From Basidiobolus meristosporus CBS 931.73 (Eukaryota; Basidiobolomycota; Basidiobolomycetes; Basidiobolales; Basidiobolaceae): a DNA stretch of 64,000 nt. Below, one piece after another: positions 12,210 to 24,400 of this stretch (position 1 is its first letter; every line of letters begins with the position of its first letter). Location: the NCBI GenBank assembly GCA_002104905.1, contig MCFE01000032.1, positions 1 through 64,000 of the forward strand, given 5' to 3'. A program made the translations under genes and the position numbers. Below the pieces are notes generated by a model, which was not told the DNA's origin, made no database searches, and saw only the letters and a list, made by a program, of their open reading frames with translations.

Positions 12210-14270
12210 TCAGGGGAGATCCGATCTGATGAGCAGGTTTTCATAGAACTTAATGCCCTCGATCGTTTCATCGCGGCATATAAGCCCTCTGGCTTCCGTC
12301 ATCTGAAACGAAGCAATTAGAATGTGCATTACAACGTTGATCAAGCTCTCTACTCTACCAATAGCTGCTCGGTTATCAGGACGACTGGGACGCTTTCTAC
12401 CTCGGCAATATCGATAGCGCTGAGTGCTCCATTTGCCTTGATCAATTCGAATAGGTGCTGGGCAATGGCGTCATCACTCTGGCTAAGTGAGTTGTAAGTT
12501 AAGGGTGATCGGATACCGGGATGGATCAATCAAAGGGCTAGCATCAAAAGGATATGTGATTGCACCACCAGCAGCCCGCTACTGAACTTCCGTAGTCGCA
12601 TGGGAAGATTGAGCGAATCGAATAAGGAGGTCGCTTTGTGGACATCCTGCGGTGAGATCAGCGCTGAAGCAGCTTAGCAAGTATTCATTGAATTGCAGGG
12701 GAGCACCAGCATCAACCTACCATCACCCCGCGCACGATTGAATAAGCAGTACACGTCGGTCAGAGATATAGTGCCGCCTTCTTGTTCCAAAACTGGCCCC
12801 AGGAACTCTGCCAACTGCTTGGCCAATTCCTGATGATAAATAGCGCCTGCTTTGTCCCTGGCGAACGTTGAGGTTAGAGTAGGAACGCCCACGATCACTA
12901 CAGCATGGATGGCTCACTTGGTCACTGGGCTAGAGATACCCAAATTCAACAGGTAGGTTTTGAAGTTGGCAGTGGCCGCAGATGAGGTTTCATCTCCAGG
13001 GTCTTCTTTGCTTAGTTTGACCGTGATGGATTCCGCAATTTTGACCTGTGGCAGATTAGCAATTGCTGGGAATGGTGGCACAACCATAATTTTACCATAT
13101 CAGCCGCCTTCTGTATCAGCACGTCCAAATCGCTAAAGGCCTGGTTAAGCGCTTCATCAGTCTCCTTTGTATTCAGGTCAACGTTGCGCATGATTCCCGC
13201 TACACGTCGAAGCCATGTTGGTTAGAAGCTATAAACCTAAAGCCGGCTCATCGCTACTCACATATTCCCCCAAGACTCGGGTTGAAGTCGTTATCCTTCT
13301 TCCCTATCTCTGGTTCATTGACTCGCTTATGCCCGAGAATAAAATACATCAGCATGGGGCCTATAGGTTCCTCTACTCTAGTAATTACCTCCCACTGCTT
13401 CTGACTCAGGGCATTTTTCAGCTCAGCTGCAAAGTTGCTATGGCCACCACTTCGAAAGGACAACTTCACGTATGGAAGAATGTCAGGCGTGGACTGCCTC
13501 GTGTAGTTCTCTTCGACTAAAACGTAGTCGCTTGGTGTGGATTTATCGACGCTAGCAACTAGCTCAGTGTCGCACAATTCGCATCGGACCATGCATGAGT
13601 GATTTATAAAAGTACAAGCGGGACAAGTTAATCCATTTTGTTTGTCGGTACTATCAGTTGAACTGGCAGCGGAAGATTCGTTCACTGTTTTCTTTACTCC
13701 GCAAAGCTCACATTTCACCAAGTCCCCTGAGTTGGAGTGATTACAGATGTAGCATATCCATGGTGTAGAAGGTGCGAGGTTCGTAGGATCATTCGAGCTA
13801 CCACTCGCTGCTGTAGAGATCACGTCGTCGGATATGTAAAGAGTGACTTTCGGCGAAGAACTTTTCCAAAAACCAGCCTAAACAAAGCTTAGCTTGTCGC
13901 AACTTCAAAGTGGAGTCCCTCTACAAAAACCAGTTCACCTACGCTTGTTTTGAAGTCTGATATCAGCCCAAGTTTCAAACTCAAGGACTTATTCTGTGGA
14001 TCCGTATTGTCGACATACAAAATCCGGTGAGTGGTTAGGTATACCACGCCGTCATCATACTCCAGGCATCTTTTTTTCCTATATTTTGTGTTAATAGGGG
14101 AGGTGGGCAAGGGTAGGGGTTAAAACCAACGAGCCTAGATTATCACAAGGCCGCCAATATAAATACCCTTCGTAGAGTCCGACTGAGCTCTGCAAAACAT
14201 TCACCACCTCATCTTTGAGTAACTTTGGTCGAAGAGAGGGATTGAGTTCGAGTTTCTCAAACTGATTCAT
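12210..14270 (-). CDS. VPS36: ESCRT-II subunit VPS36, about eight to nine exons
   Basis: Exons on the minus strand: 14270..14167, 14078..13943, 13877..13262, 13199..13096, 13045..12918, 12857..12721, 12663 to about 12575, about 12490 to 12364, and about 12302..12210. The protein opens with a GLUE domain (SVGLYEG, then VVYLTTHRILYVD). The GLUE fold is interrupted by two NZF zinc fingers (WICYICNHSNSGDLVKCELC and LTCPACTFINHSCMVRCELC), then resumes (VKLSFRSGG). The C-terminal half has the EAP30 winged-helix repeats (LISPQDVHKAT..LNLPMRLRKFSSGLLVV). ESCRT-II joins ubiquitin cargo and ESCRT-III on endosomes. The NZF insertion inside GLUE is the arrangement known from budding yeast Vps36 and is absent from the human protein. 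The start MNQFEK is favoured. The boundaries of the exon ending near 12575 are uncertain. Confidence 0.93.
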
Positions 14271-14603
14271 GGGTTTAGAATGTTCAGTCCAATAAGGCAA
14301 CACTGTATTCTACAAGTATAACCATCCGACTGCCTAGTTATCGTGGCATTCAATTCCCTACTCTCAGGAACCAATTACGTCACAGCAATCCGCCTTGCCA
14401 ATGATGGGCTTTAATGTGAATTTTGGTTCAGTCCTTGGTGCAAGATGAGTGACTCATCAAAAGCGTAAAATAGTCTGGTTCAAGGTGAGCATATCCACCA
14501 CCAGCGCTCAGGATTGTTCGTCGTTTGCTGTCTACAATAACAAAACCTGCAGCTACCAGAGGGATGACCATCCAGAAGAGATATAACGGGTTTTATTCTT
14601 GGG

Positions 14604-16654
14604 CTAATAATGGGCCTTGAAAATGGGTTTGATGAGGGAGTTCAGGTAGGGCGGGACTGCGTTCATTGCGTTATTCCGCCTCACGATATCGAAATATGCC
14701 GAGTATGCATTGCCATCGAATCTCCCAAGGGGCGAATTGATGATATGATCAGAGTAATTGAACGAATCGACCAAAGGAACAGCGTCCCGTCGTATCGCCA
14801 GGCAGAGCCTATTGACCGTGCTGTCAATCAGCTCCAGGTGTTTTGCCTCGAAATACTCGCTGGCCAGGAATTGGCCCGAGTTTTGCTGTATGCTATGTAG
14901 CCCATAAAGCAGACATAGCTGCTCCAAGATCGGCTTCAACGAGATTGGCGCTTCGGAAATTGCAGCAAGGAAATTCTTGTATATATATGCAAAAGAATGC
15001 ATGCGTGCAGCATGTAGCCTTTCGACTGCGCAACACTCCATAGCTTGGTATTTGCTATTTCCAGCATTCACCGCGTTTTGGTACGATCTATACGCAGTTG
15101 CAATGGATCGGGTGGCGACAATACACCAAGCTTCCCCAATCTCCTCCAAGCTGATACTTGTCCGATCAATGCCCGAAAACCGGGCTTGAGTGAGCTTATC
15201 AGCGCCTTTCAGGTACCCTACGGTTTCTGAGACTTCTTTACCCCGGACTGCATCCTGATACGAGTTGATCAGGAAGCGACCAGCTTGTAAAGCCAGGATG
15301 GTGTTATCTCCTTCCCAGGTACACTGCACAGCAAAGTCTTGGTAGAGCGATGCTAAACCAGTATAAGCAGAGTATCCATGACCGCCACAGGCTTGACGAC
15401 AGCTTTCTATAACATTTAGGCAGCTCCAGGTACAAAATGCTTTAAGCCCGGCACTGGTTGCGTGCATTTCCTTCAGGGCGGCAGCTCCTTCCTTGCTATT
15501 CCCTCGATTTGCCAACTCAGTGGTCAATCTCGAATGCATCTTGTCAAGGACTATGCTGGTGAAATGGATAGCAAAAGTCTGTGCCAGGAGGGGCAGGAGT
15601 CTATTTTGATGAATCAAATAATCAAGTATCTTCGTCTCGGGACGGCCGGGCGCCTCCGAGAATTGACGTCGAATGACAGCATACCGAATAGCGATCGTGA
15701 GCGCTTTTTTAGCGAAGTTGGTGCTATCACGGACCATCCCAACCCTGCCATTGATCAATGCACCGTACGCTAACTGAGGCAATGGTGACCGTGCTACCTC
15801 TCCATTGTGAGTCACTTGTGTGTGCTTCATTAGCATGTTATCTCGGGGAATTCGAACGTTGTCAAATTGAATCCACCCATTGTCGATTCCATCGCGTCCC
15901 ATTTTCTTGCCAATATCACCGATAGATATACCAGGCAGAGGGATGTAGGTTGCAGGATCGCGTAATGGGACCACAAACGCGTGAACTCCATACCGTTTCT
16001 CTTGAACTATCAGCTGTGCATAGACAATTGAGTGGGTTGCAGTATGGGAGGCATTTCCAATCCACCATTTAGTGGCAGTGACGCTGGGTGTATTGATTAC
16101 GAACTCGTCTTTACCTTGGTCATAGGTGGCAGTAGTCTCAAGTCCTGCCAGATTCGAGCCGTGCCCAAGTTCGGTTATCGAAAAGCAGCCTATGAAGCTT
16201 TTCATGTCCAGAGCTCCCTCTCTGGCCCAGCGTTGAATTTGCTCAGGAGTTGATTGCCCTTTGAGCCCCTCAAGGAATATCCCAAAATGAAGGCCAAAAC
16301 GAGTACTAAACCCTGGATCTAGCAGACCCATCAAAATCTTGCGTGTCTGGACTTCCACGGGACTATATATAGCCAAGTTTGCAACAAACCTCTTGACCTT
16401 CGCAAAAGTTCTCTCGCGAATTTCGGGTAAGCTAAGAGTATGTTGATCCTCCATATTCCATAGTGGATCTTGTTCCAGCTCGGACATGATTTTCTCATTC
16501 AACTTAATATTGGAGCATAAGTAAGGGAGCAAATAGGATTCGATTTACAGAAAAGGAGATCGGCTCACTTTCGTTTGTTCTTCACCACCATCTAGAAAAT
16601 AGGTCAATTCACGAACATTGAACGAAGGGTGGCCTCTCTCTTCGGTAATACTTC
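14604..16654 (-). CDS. Peroxisomal acyl-CoA oxidase
   Basis: The main exon 16502..14604 is preceded by an exon 16654..16569 (66-base intron) that adds the FNVRELTYFLDGGEE N-terminal helix of acyl-CoA oxidases. A first exon with an ATG at 16767 is likely, but its donor is not resolved. Motifs seen: CFSITELGHGSN of the FAD/substrate region, WIGNASHTATHSIVYAQL, the RQACGGHGYS loop and CTWEGDN with the catalytic Glu. The enzyme makes trans-2-enoyl-CoA and hydrogen peroxide in the first step of peroxisomal beta-oxidation. The C-terminus reads FKAHY, which is not a standard PTS1. Budding yeast Pox1 also lacks PTS1 and is still imported by Pex5, so this need not mean loss of peroxisomal location. 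All core motifs are intact. Confidence 0.96.
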
Positions 16655-17110
16655 CTGTGGGTCTATTGCAATGCTAATGAGAACAGGCTCTCGGAAGATG
16701 TTTACAGTCAAGTAATTTACTGATACATAGAATATCTAGACAAAGGCTGAGTGTTCATGGGAGTCATGTTTCCACCCCAGTAGCACCTGTAAAATATGGA
16801 TTTAACCTAACGCAACCATATCAAACCCAATCCTTATTATATAATTCTTTTGAATGCTAGAATACACGTGTTCATAGTGAACCAGGCAAATCCTTTCGTT
16901 GCAAACCAACTTATTTGGAGCATAAAATAGAATCTTAGCCACTAGCCAGCCTTCACCACAACTGATTGAGAAGTTACAGTCTCAATATAGTTGCTGAAAC
17001 ATTGTCAACTATTACTGGTGTTTTATTTGATTTGATAACAAGATTTACAAGCTAGCGATGTTGATAAGCCTGAGGTAGTTAAATGAATAGGCATGATGCT
17101 TGGTTCAAAA
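16655..17110. other. Acyl-CoA oxidase 5-prime region and intergenic spacer
   Basis: This stretch holds the probable first exon of the oxidase (ATG at 16767 reading MTPMNTQPLSRY) and about 340 AT-rich bases between it and the stop of the downstream-facing aminopeptidase. Nothing else was recognised. Confidence 0.45.
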
Positions 17111-19784
17111 CTAATTCGAATTCTCCTTCAACCACTTTTCAACATCTTCGCGGCTGCGATTCAACCAAGCAGCGTTGGCACGAAGCTTCTCAAGAGATTG
17201 CTGCAGAGGGCGGTCGATGTCCTTGGTGTTCTTGTCTTTGAAGAATTCCTCGACTTCCTTAGCCTTGGCGTCTTCGGCGAAGTCGCCAGTAGAGTACTTG
17301 ACGATATTTCCGAGGGTTGCCATGCTGCCAGCATAACGATCGCAAAGAATATCCCAGTGGTCAGAGACGAACTTCCACAGTGGCTCACGGCCGATCGGAT
17401 TGCTGCCAATAGAGCTGATAATGTAAATAATATCTTGGGGACGAACACTATCGCTGATAGCGAAGTCCAAAGAGCGCTGGATAAGTTCTGGTTGGGAGGT
17501 AGAACCCAAGGCAGCAAGAGCAAATAACTTCTGGTCAGCGGTGGTTGTTTCTTCGTAGATCTTAAGGACGGCTTCATACTCCTGCTGACCACCATTCTTG
17601 ACTACGATGTCATACACAGTGCTACGTAGGTTAGGATGAATAGCAGACTCGTCGCCACCAATGAACTTTTCAAAGCGTTGTTGTGCTTCAGCAATGATTT
17701 CTTTGTCTTCAGCCTTTCCAGCCATGGCGATGGCCAAATTACGGAGCAAAGAGGAAAGATAATCCTCCTTTTCGGGGATCTCCCAACCCAATCTCTTGGC
17801 TTGCTTGGCAAAGATGTTGCGCTGAATAGTCAAGATGCTATTGACGATTTCTTCTGGCTCTTGATACCAAACGGAAACCAACGTACGAATGCGTCCAGCG
17901 ATTTCGCTCAACACAGTGTAGTCATCTTCATTCTCAAAGTGCTTGAGTAGGCTGAGCAAGTCTGATGTTTTGCTGAATCCGGAATAAGCCAAGGCAGCGG
18001 TATCAGCGACAATACCAATTCGGTCACTTGCGGTAAGCCCTTGCTTTTGTTGGACGGCTTCCCCGAGTTTCTCGAGTGCCTCGGTGGGGTAGTGAACACG
18101 GTAAACACCGGTTTGTTGAGAATTCAACTTGTAGAAGCCATTCTTGGGGATATCGAAAGAGGCTTCTTTATCGGTTAAAATGTCGTCACTGCTCTTTTCA
18201 ACATTCGAGGCGTCGGTAATGCTGAGAGGTACCCACCACAATTGAGTGTCATCAGCAGGGGTCACATCTCCGCTAGAGAGATAACGAGACTGACGGATGT
18301 TTAATTTTCCGTCTGCCTCAGTGACGGTGAGTACAGGGTATCCAACTTGCTTGGTCCACAAGGTCATGAACTTGCCAACATCATGGCCGGACTCTTCACT
18401 AAGAGAGTTCCAAAGATCCTGGGTGCTAGCATTACCGTATTCGTGCTTTTTAAGATAGGCACGAACTCCTCTCAAGAAGACATCCTCACCGAGGAAGGAG
18501 CTCAGCATTCTGATGACACTGGCACCTTTAGAGTAACTAATGGCATCGAAGATTTGATGAATCTCAGCTGGATCACGAACATCTACCTCAATGGGATGTG
18601 AGCTTCTAAGAGCATCAAGTTGAAGACCACGTTGAAGATCGTCCACAACAAATTGTGTCCAAACATTCCAATCGGGGAAGAGCTTGTTTACGGCTAATGA
18701 GGCAACCCATGTGGCAAAGCCTTCGTTGAGCCAGAGATGGTTCCACCACTCCATGGTGACAAGGTTTCCGAACCATTGATGGGCCAATTCGTGTGCAACA
18801 ACATTGGCGATTCTCAACTTGATTCTAGCAGAACTGGTCTTCTCGTCAAACAACAGAAGAACAGTACGGAATGTAACCAGGCCCCAGTTTTCCATGGCAC
18901 CGGCCTCGAAATCAGGAATGGCGATAAGATCCAACTTGGGTAGAGGGTATGGGGAGCCAAATGCCTCAGAGAAGTACTCCAAAGTTTTGGTGGCAACGTC
19001 AAGAGCAAAATGACCTTGAGATGATTGTCCCTTGAGGGTGTATATACGGCAGACAACAGGCTTGCCATTGTTAATGCCGGATGTTGAGGCCTCAATGTAC
19101 TCCAAGTCGCCAACGACGAAAGCGACCAGATAGGTGGACATGATAGGGGTGGTTGAGAATTTCACCTCCTTCAAGCCGCCGACCTTCGACTCTGAGATAA
19201 CATCAGTGTTAGAAAGAGCGGTGAGCTCTTCAGGAACACGAAGAGTAATATCGAAGGTAGCTTTAAGAGCAGGCTCGTCCCAACAAGGGAAGGCCTTTCT
19301 TGCGTCTGTAGCTTCAAACTGGGTAACAGCCATGTATTTCTTGTTACCGTCCTTATCATTATAAGAACTTCTGTAGAAGCCAGACATCTTGTCGTTCAAG
19401 ATACCACTGAATTTCAAGCTGAGAAGTGCCTGGCTCCCAGCAGGGACCTCTTGAGGGAAAGTCAAGGTCACGGTCTCGAGCTTCTCATCATAAGAGATAT
19501 CAGTTGAAACGTTGTTCTGCTCAGTCTTGGAGACTTCGCTGTTCAAGTAGGCGCTGTGCACCTTGATTTCTTTAGCATGTAGGGTAATTTTGGAGGTATT
19601 TTCATTGATAGTAAGACTAGAAAGGTTCTGGTTAGTATGGGGCAGAGAAGAATCAATGGTGTATCTCATACGTGGTATCAACGGAACCCTCGAAAGTAAA
19701 CTTCTCGAGGTCTGGAGTTAAGGAAACAACATAGTGAGAAGGCTTCACGTTGGTTGGCAATATGATTCTATCAGCAGTTGCCAT
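17111..19784 (-). CDS. M1-family zinc aminopeptidase (Ape2/Aap1 type)
   Basis: The gene is complement(join(17111..19616,19672..19784)), 872 residues from the start MATADRIILPTNVKPSHY. The 55-base intron has donor GTATGAG, a TACTAAC branch site and acceptor TTTCTAG. The gluzincin core is complete: GAMENWGL exopeptidase motif (about residues 277-284), HELAHQWFG zinc site (313-317) and the second zinc ligand Glu in LWLNEGFATW (about 336). A C-terminal ERAP1_C-like helical domain follows. It removes N-terminal amino acids from peptides in the cytosol or secretory path. The frame stays open upstream to about 20045 and includes a strongly hydrophobic stretch (VSLFWLLFLPLLCSILTL). An alternative longer form with a membrane anchor or targeting segment is therefore possible; that stretch could also be an intron. 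Confidence 0.97.
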
Positions 19785-21436
19785 GTCGGGAACACTAACT
19801 GGAGATTCAAGATTCTCTTCTGCAAGTCGTAAGGTTAAGATTGAGCAAAGAAGTGGTAAAAATAACAGCCAGAATAATGAAACCAAAGGGCTCTTCTGGT
19901 TTGAACGTGGATAGGATTGAGCCAACTCTGGCATGCTTATATGAAAATCAGTGCCAATCCAACACGCAATATTTTTCCAGAGTACCGAGTTAAGATTTTT
20001 ATTACAGCTCCAGCTTTCCCTTGGAAGGACCCCTGTTGGAAACAATTCATGCCAAAGGCATTGCGTTGATTATTTTGCTGATTACGAAATCCACAGCCTG
20101 ACCACTTCCACACCAGCCCTCGCTGGTCCAATATGGCCAATCACATGGCCATCCCGTATCAAACGGACAGTGACGCAATATAATTTGGGTGAATCAGGTG
20201 AAGCTCAAGATGAGCATTAACGAAAATGTTGTCGCATCGTCATTCGATTATAGATTGTATTGAGATCTATACAGATGTGGCGATCCTGTGGCTTAGTAGT
20301 CACACACATATATTCACACGCTGCAAACCAGTAATGTTTGACAGACTCAAACTCACCCAAAGGCCGAGGTGAGAGGCGGGATACTCATCAGGCACTGATA
20401 CCAGCGATGGTGCTACTGGGAGCAAGTCGGAAGCCACTCCAAGCAATCGCAGCAGGAATCTGAGCCCCAGCACCAAGAGCAGTTTCCTGCCAGCATGTCG
20501 CTTTGGCCGTCTGATAGGCTTAGAGATTGCTAGGGAGTCTTCACCCAAAGTACCCGCCAATGCTTGGTGCACATGTGATATTTTACGAATAGTCAACAGT
20601 CTGGATTCGATGACAGGGGATGCACTGTAGCTACATATTGGCGGGAAATTTCGACATCACCAAGTTGTGCCACTTGGTACAAAATACAAATAGGAATCCC
20701 AATTCTCATCAGGCATTACTAGAGGTACAGGGTTGCTGTACCAGCCATGGAAGACCTCGCTTCCCCAATACTTGAGACACAGTGATGTTGCTGTAATGGT
20801 GCACTTGCAAGGTGATTCCGTCGAAGCATTGACACAATCCCAATTTGGTGTAACTTTGCGAGTTATAGAATTGTGATGGCGTAATCGTTCTTGACACGGG
20901 AAGTATTTTAGGAAATGATAGTGTTTCCTGTGACTGGAGGAAAGAGTCCCCAATCCAAAAAGCAAGCAGGGTGTTAGCAGGCTATGTGGGCATGTTGTAC
21001 CAACAAGGGTTCACCAAATGGATGGGGAATAACGTCGATGACATTGTTCCGGTGGAGTGAGGTATAAGCACTCTCCGACGTGTACTGTCCCAGTGGCTTT
21101 TATTGACATAAATGTCTTTTGTGTGGCATGGCATGATGAAGTGCTGCTTTTCGTTATGCGTTTTTAGTTGCCAGAATCTACATCCAATGTAACTATCGCT
21201 CATGACATGATGAGCCTCTGTGTACCTCATTTTCCTGGATATTGCGTCTAACTTCGCTTGGCGCAGTAGACCATGGTTAAGGTAGGCATCCAATATCACG
21301 TGATTCGATTCGCGATCACATTGGATTCCATAAATCCTTGATAGGGAGAATCAGTTGGTTCGGTGATAGTATTTGTTTTCCTCAGATTAAAATGTAAAGC
21401 CAAATCAAGCTTCTACCCCTTGAAGTAAACAACACT
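19785..21436. other. Divergent promoter region, no firm gene
   Basis: This 1.65 kb separates the divergent aminopeptidase and CTC1 genes. Two minus-strand open frames lie here. The one at 20657-20965 has an NWDCVNASTESPCKC segment. The one at 20300-20596 has a hydrophobic KLLLVLGLRFLLRLLGV segment and a GTGAGT donor, but no ATG start. Neither matches a family I know, so I leave them as open questions. Confidence 0.35.
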
Positions 21437-24400
21437 ATGGGCCCTTTCAAGGTTATCCAAGTCAACGACTTGATAACTTTTAGAGGAAATAAACGTCCCT
21501 TGGATTCCAGCGAATCAAAATTTCCCTTCTATCCAGTGCTCTTTGGTATTGTATCCCTTGACACCCACAATGTATCCCCGTACTGTAAAACGTTGGTTTT
21601 CCAGGATAGCTCAGGAACAGTTCGTTGTTATTGTCCAACGTACGACGAAACATGGTTGCAACGCAAAGTGTGTCTTTACTCTTGGAATATAGTCCCATTA
21701 TCCCACGATATGGACCGCAAGAGGGATCCACTATCCATAGCCTTAGAGCTGTTGGAATCGCCAATAGCAATTGACACTGATCGGTTTTTGCAATTCGCCT
21801 CACGACCATTCTCCCTAAACGAACTTAGACAGCTTCAGGTACCGGAGCTCCCAGTTCACTTCGACCCACTTCTGTTAAGCGACTGTAAGGCTGTTACCGT
21901 CTTACAATTACATCAGCAATTCTCGTCAAACGTCAGCCCTACACCCCTTGATATAGAGAACGCGCGCAATATATTTCTATACGCACGGGTGAAAAGCAAA
22001 AGTGTATTGCATCGTAAGAAACACTCGACAACTTGTTTTTTCTTGGAGCTTGAAGAGGCGGCGGTGCATAATTTCCCGGGCTCAACTGTGCATCTAGTGT
22101 TCAAAGGTCCGTATGTAATTGGCCAATTCTATCGCATGGAAGTCAACGAAGTATATCTCTTCGCAAATCTCAAGGTGCAAACCATTTTCTCCAGAAAGCC
22201 GTACGCGAGAAAAGTGTTGGCGTTCGACAACCAGGCCACCAAGGTTCTGCATGCGACCCACCCATTAGTGGGGACGTACTTGAAAAAATACTCGAGCCAA
22301 TCTCCAGACAGGCACCGACCTGGCCAAGACCCTGCCCTAATAGATCCGCATTACACATGGACTCATGTGCCACCCGAGAAGTCGTCGATTATTAGAGGGG
22401 CGGTGATCACATACACAGGGCAGATTAGTCAAGTGATTGACATGGTGTTGGGGATCTTTGTTCTAGATGAGAAGTATTTATTGTACTTGAGCCACGACCC
22501 TTCCTTCGCTCCATTCAGCGGACTACGGATTGGCACTGCGATTCGATTGTTCAACGTCCACATCTTGGTATTCAACAAGGCTAGCGAAACCTGCCAGGTG
22601 TATTTCAAGCGATTCTTATCCGCCCCACCAAACTACGCCATATTTGTGGCCTGCACATACAGCACCGTCAATATCGTAACGTTTTCAGAGAAGGAGGTGG
22701 TAGCCAGGCTACCAAAGTTTGGAAGTAAATTCGCGCCGCCTCGCAGTCGAACCCGATTCAACACCATAGATCTGATCCATTACCAAACGCTTTACTATCG
22801 AATGAAAGACAAATTTCCTGGTGCGTTCGAGGACGCCCATCTCTTGGGGCCAGTGGACAGTGGGGACCATCATCAGTCGGGATCGGATCCCAATAGTTCA
22901 CTCCTGGTGCTACTCCTATCCAGGTTGGGCTACACACCGTATACTCGTGATTTGTACCGGGAGTTCTTTGAGCACCACCAGCATTGCTCTACATGTGTTG
23001 AGCGCTATCCAACCTTTTCGTTCCCAATGCTAAAGGAGGTCCTCGAGAAGGTTGGCCAATGCAATGGAGATGGCGCTCTAGGGGTGGAAGGGGTCGCCAT
23101 CGAAAACAAGGTCTCAATACGCATACTCCGCAATACTGACGAGGCCTTGAACAAAACCAGTCTTCTGGGGGTTCTTCAAGGTGCACCAAATGGGGAGCTT
23201 CAGTTGAGCGATCTCAGTGGAGAGGTGTACGCCACCATGCTGACTGACAAGGAGGGGAGAAGCGAAGAGCTACGCCCGGAATTCCTGAACAACGTCTGGG
23301 TGATACCCGAGTATGAAGTCGTCATTGAAAACCTGGGGATTAACCTGGCTCACGCTGAAGAAAGACTGGCGAGAACCTACGTGCGTTTTGACATCAGTCA
23401 TGCATTTTGCATCAGCAAACATGGTTTAGAGAAACCATTGATTGGGCCGTTTCCAGACGAGCAGCAACGTCACTACCTCTTTAGAGTAAAGCATATCTTT
23501 CCGGTTAAGATAAGCTTTGGTGTTAACAACGAGGCGGAGCTGAGTACCCTAGTCGAAGGTACTGGGCAAGAAATTCAACCGGATGCTGTGCCTTCTAGAC
23601 ATCTAGACGCAGCGGCTACTGCCAGACCAATGTTCTTGAGGTTCACTAGTGATTCTATGAACCTGTTCCCGGGCCTTCAGATAGAACAAATGTATTTGTG
23701 CCGGAACATCATACCCTTTATAGAGCCGGGCGCTGCTGACGAAAACCCTGACAAAGTGGAGCCATCTAAACCGCGGCGCGTCTCACGATCACATCCAACC
23801 AAATTTAACGCTTTTTTGGTAAAGGCGTTTTCGAGAATAGAACGAGTTACCATACCCACCGAGGCTTCCAAGGCTGGGCCGGATCAGCAAGCTGCCTCAG
23901 CACCCGAGCACATGGATCCAAACAAGGACACCTTGGACCCATCCGCGGAGCCAATCATGGAGGTGAGCGAGATATATGCGTTGTTCGAAGATAGCTCAGC
24001 GCAGGAAGGGGTCAACCAAGGGCTGAGAGAAGCAGGGAAAGCAGGAAAGATGATCTCATTTCGAGGAAAGGTACTGAAGAAAGAAGTCAAGCCTAGTAAA
24101 GCGCGAAGTTTCTACACCAACGAATGGCATCTTTTCGCCTTTCAAAACTTCGGCATTGGTACAGGAAAAGGTAAGCAAACGCTGCTTCTGAAGATCCAAG
24201 ATCTGGCGAATACAACCGCCGTGGATCTGTACCTGGACTTGGACAAGTTTGTGTTTCCCTTGGGGGCCATACCAGGACAAATCATCACCGTGCGTAAAGC
24301 GGCCCTAAAGTGCTCTGAAAGTGGGAATGTGTATACAATCTTTACACCCAGCACATATATCTCCACTGGCACTCAGCGACCCATCCCGACATCGATGCTG

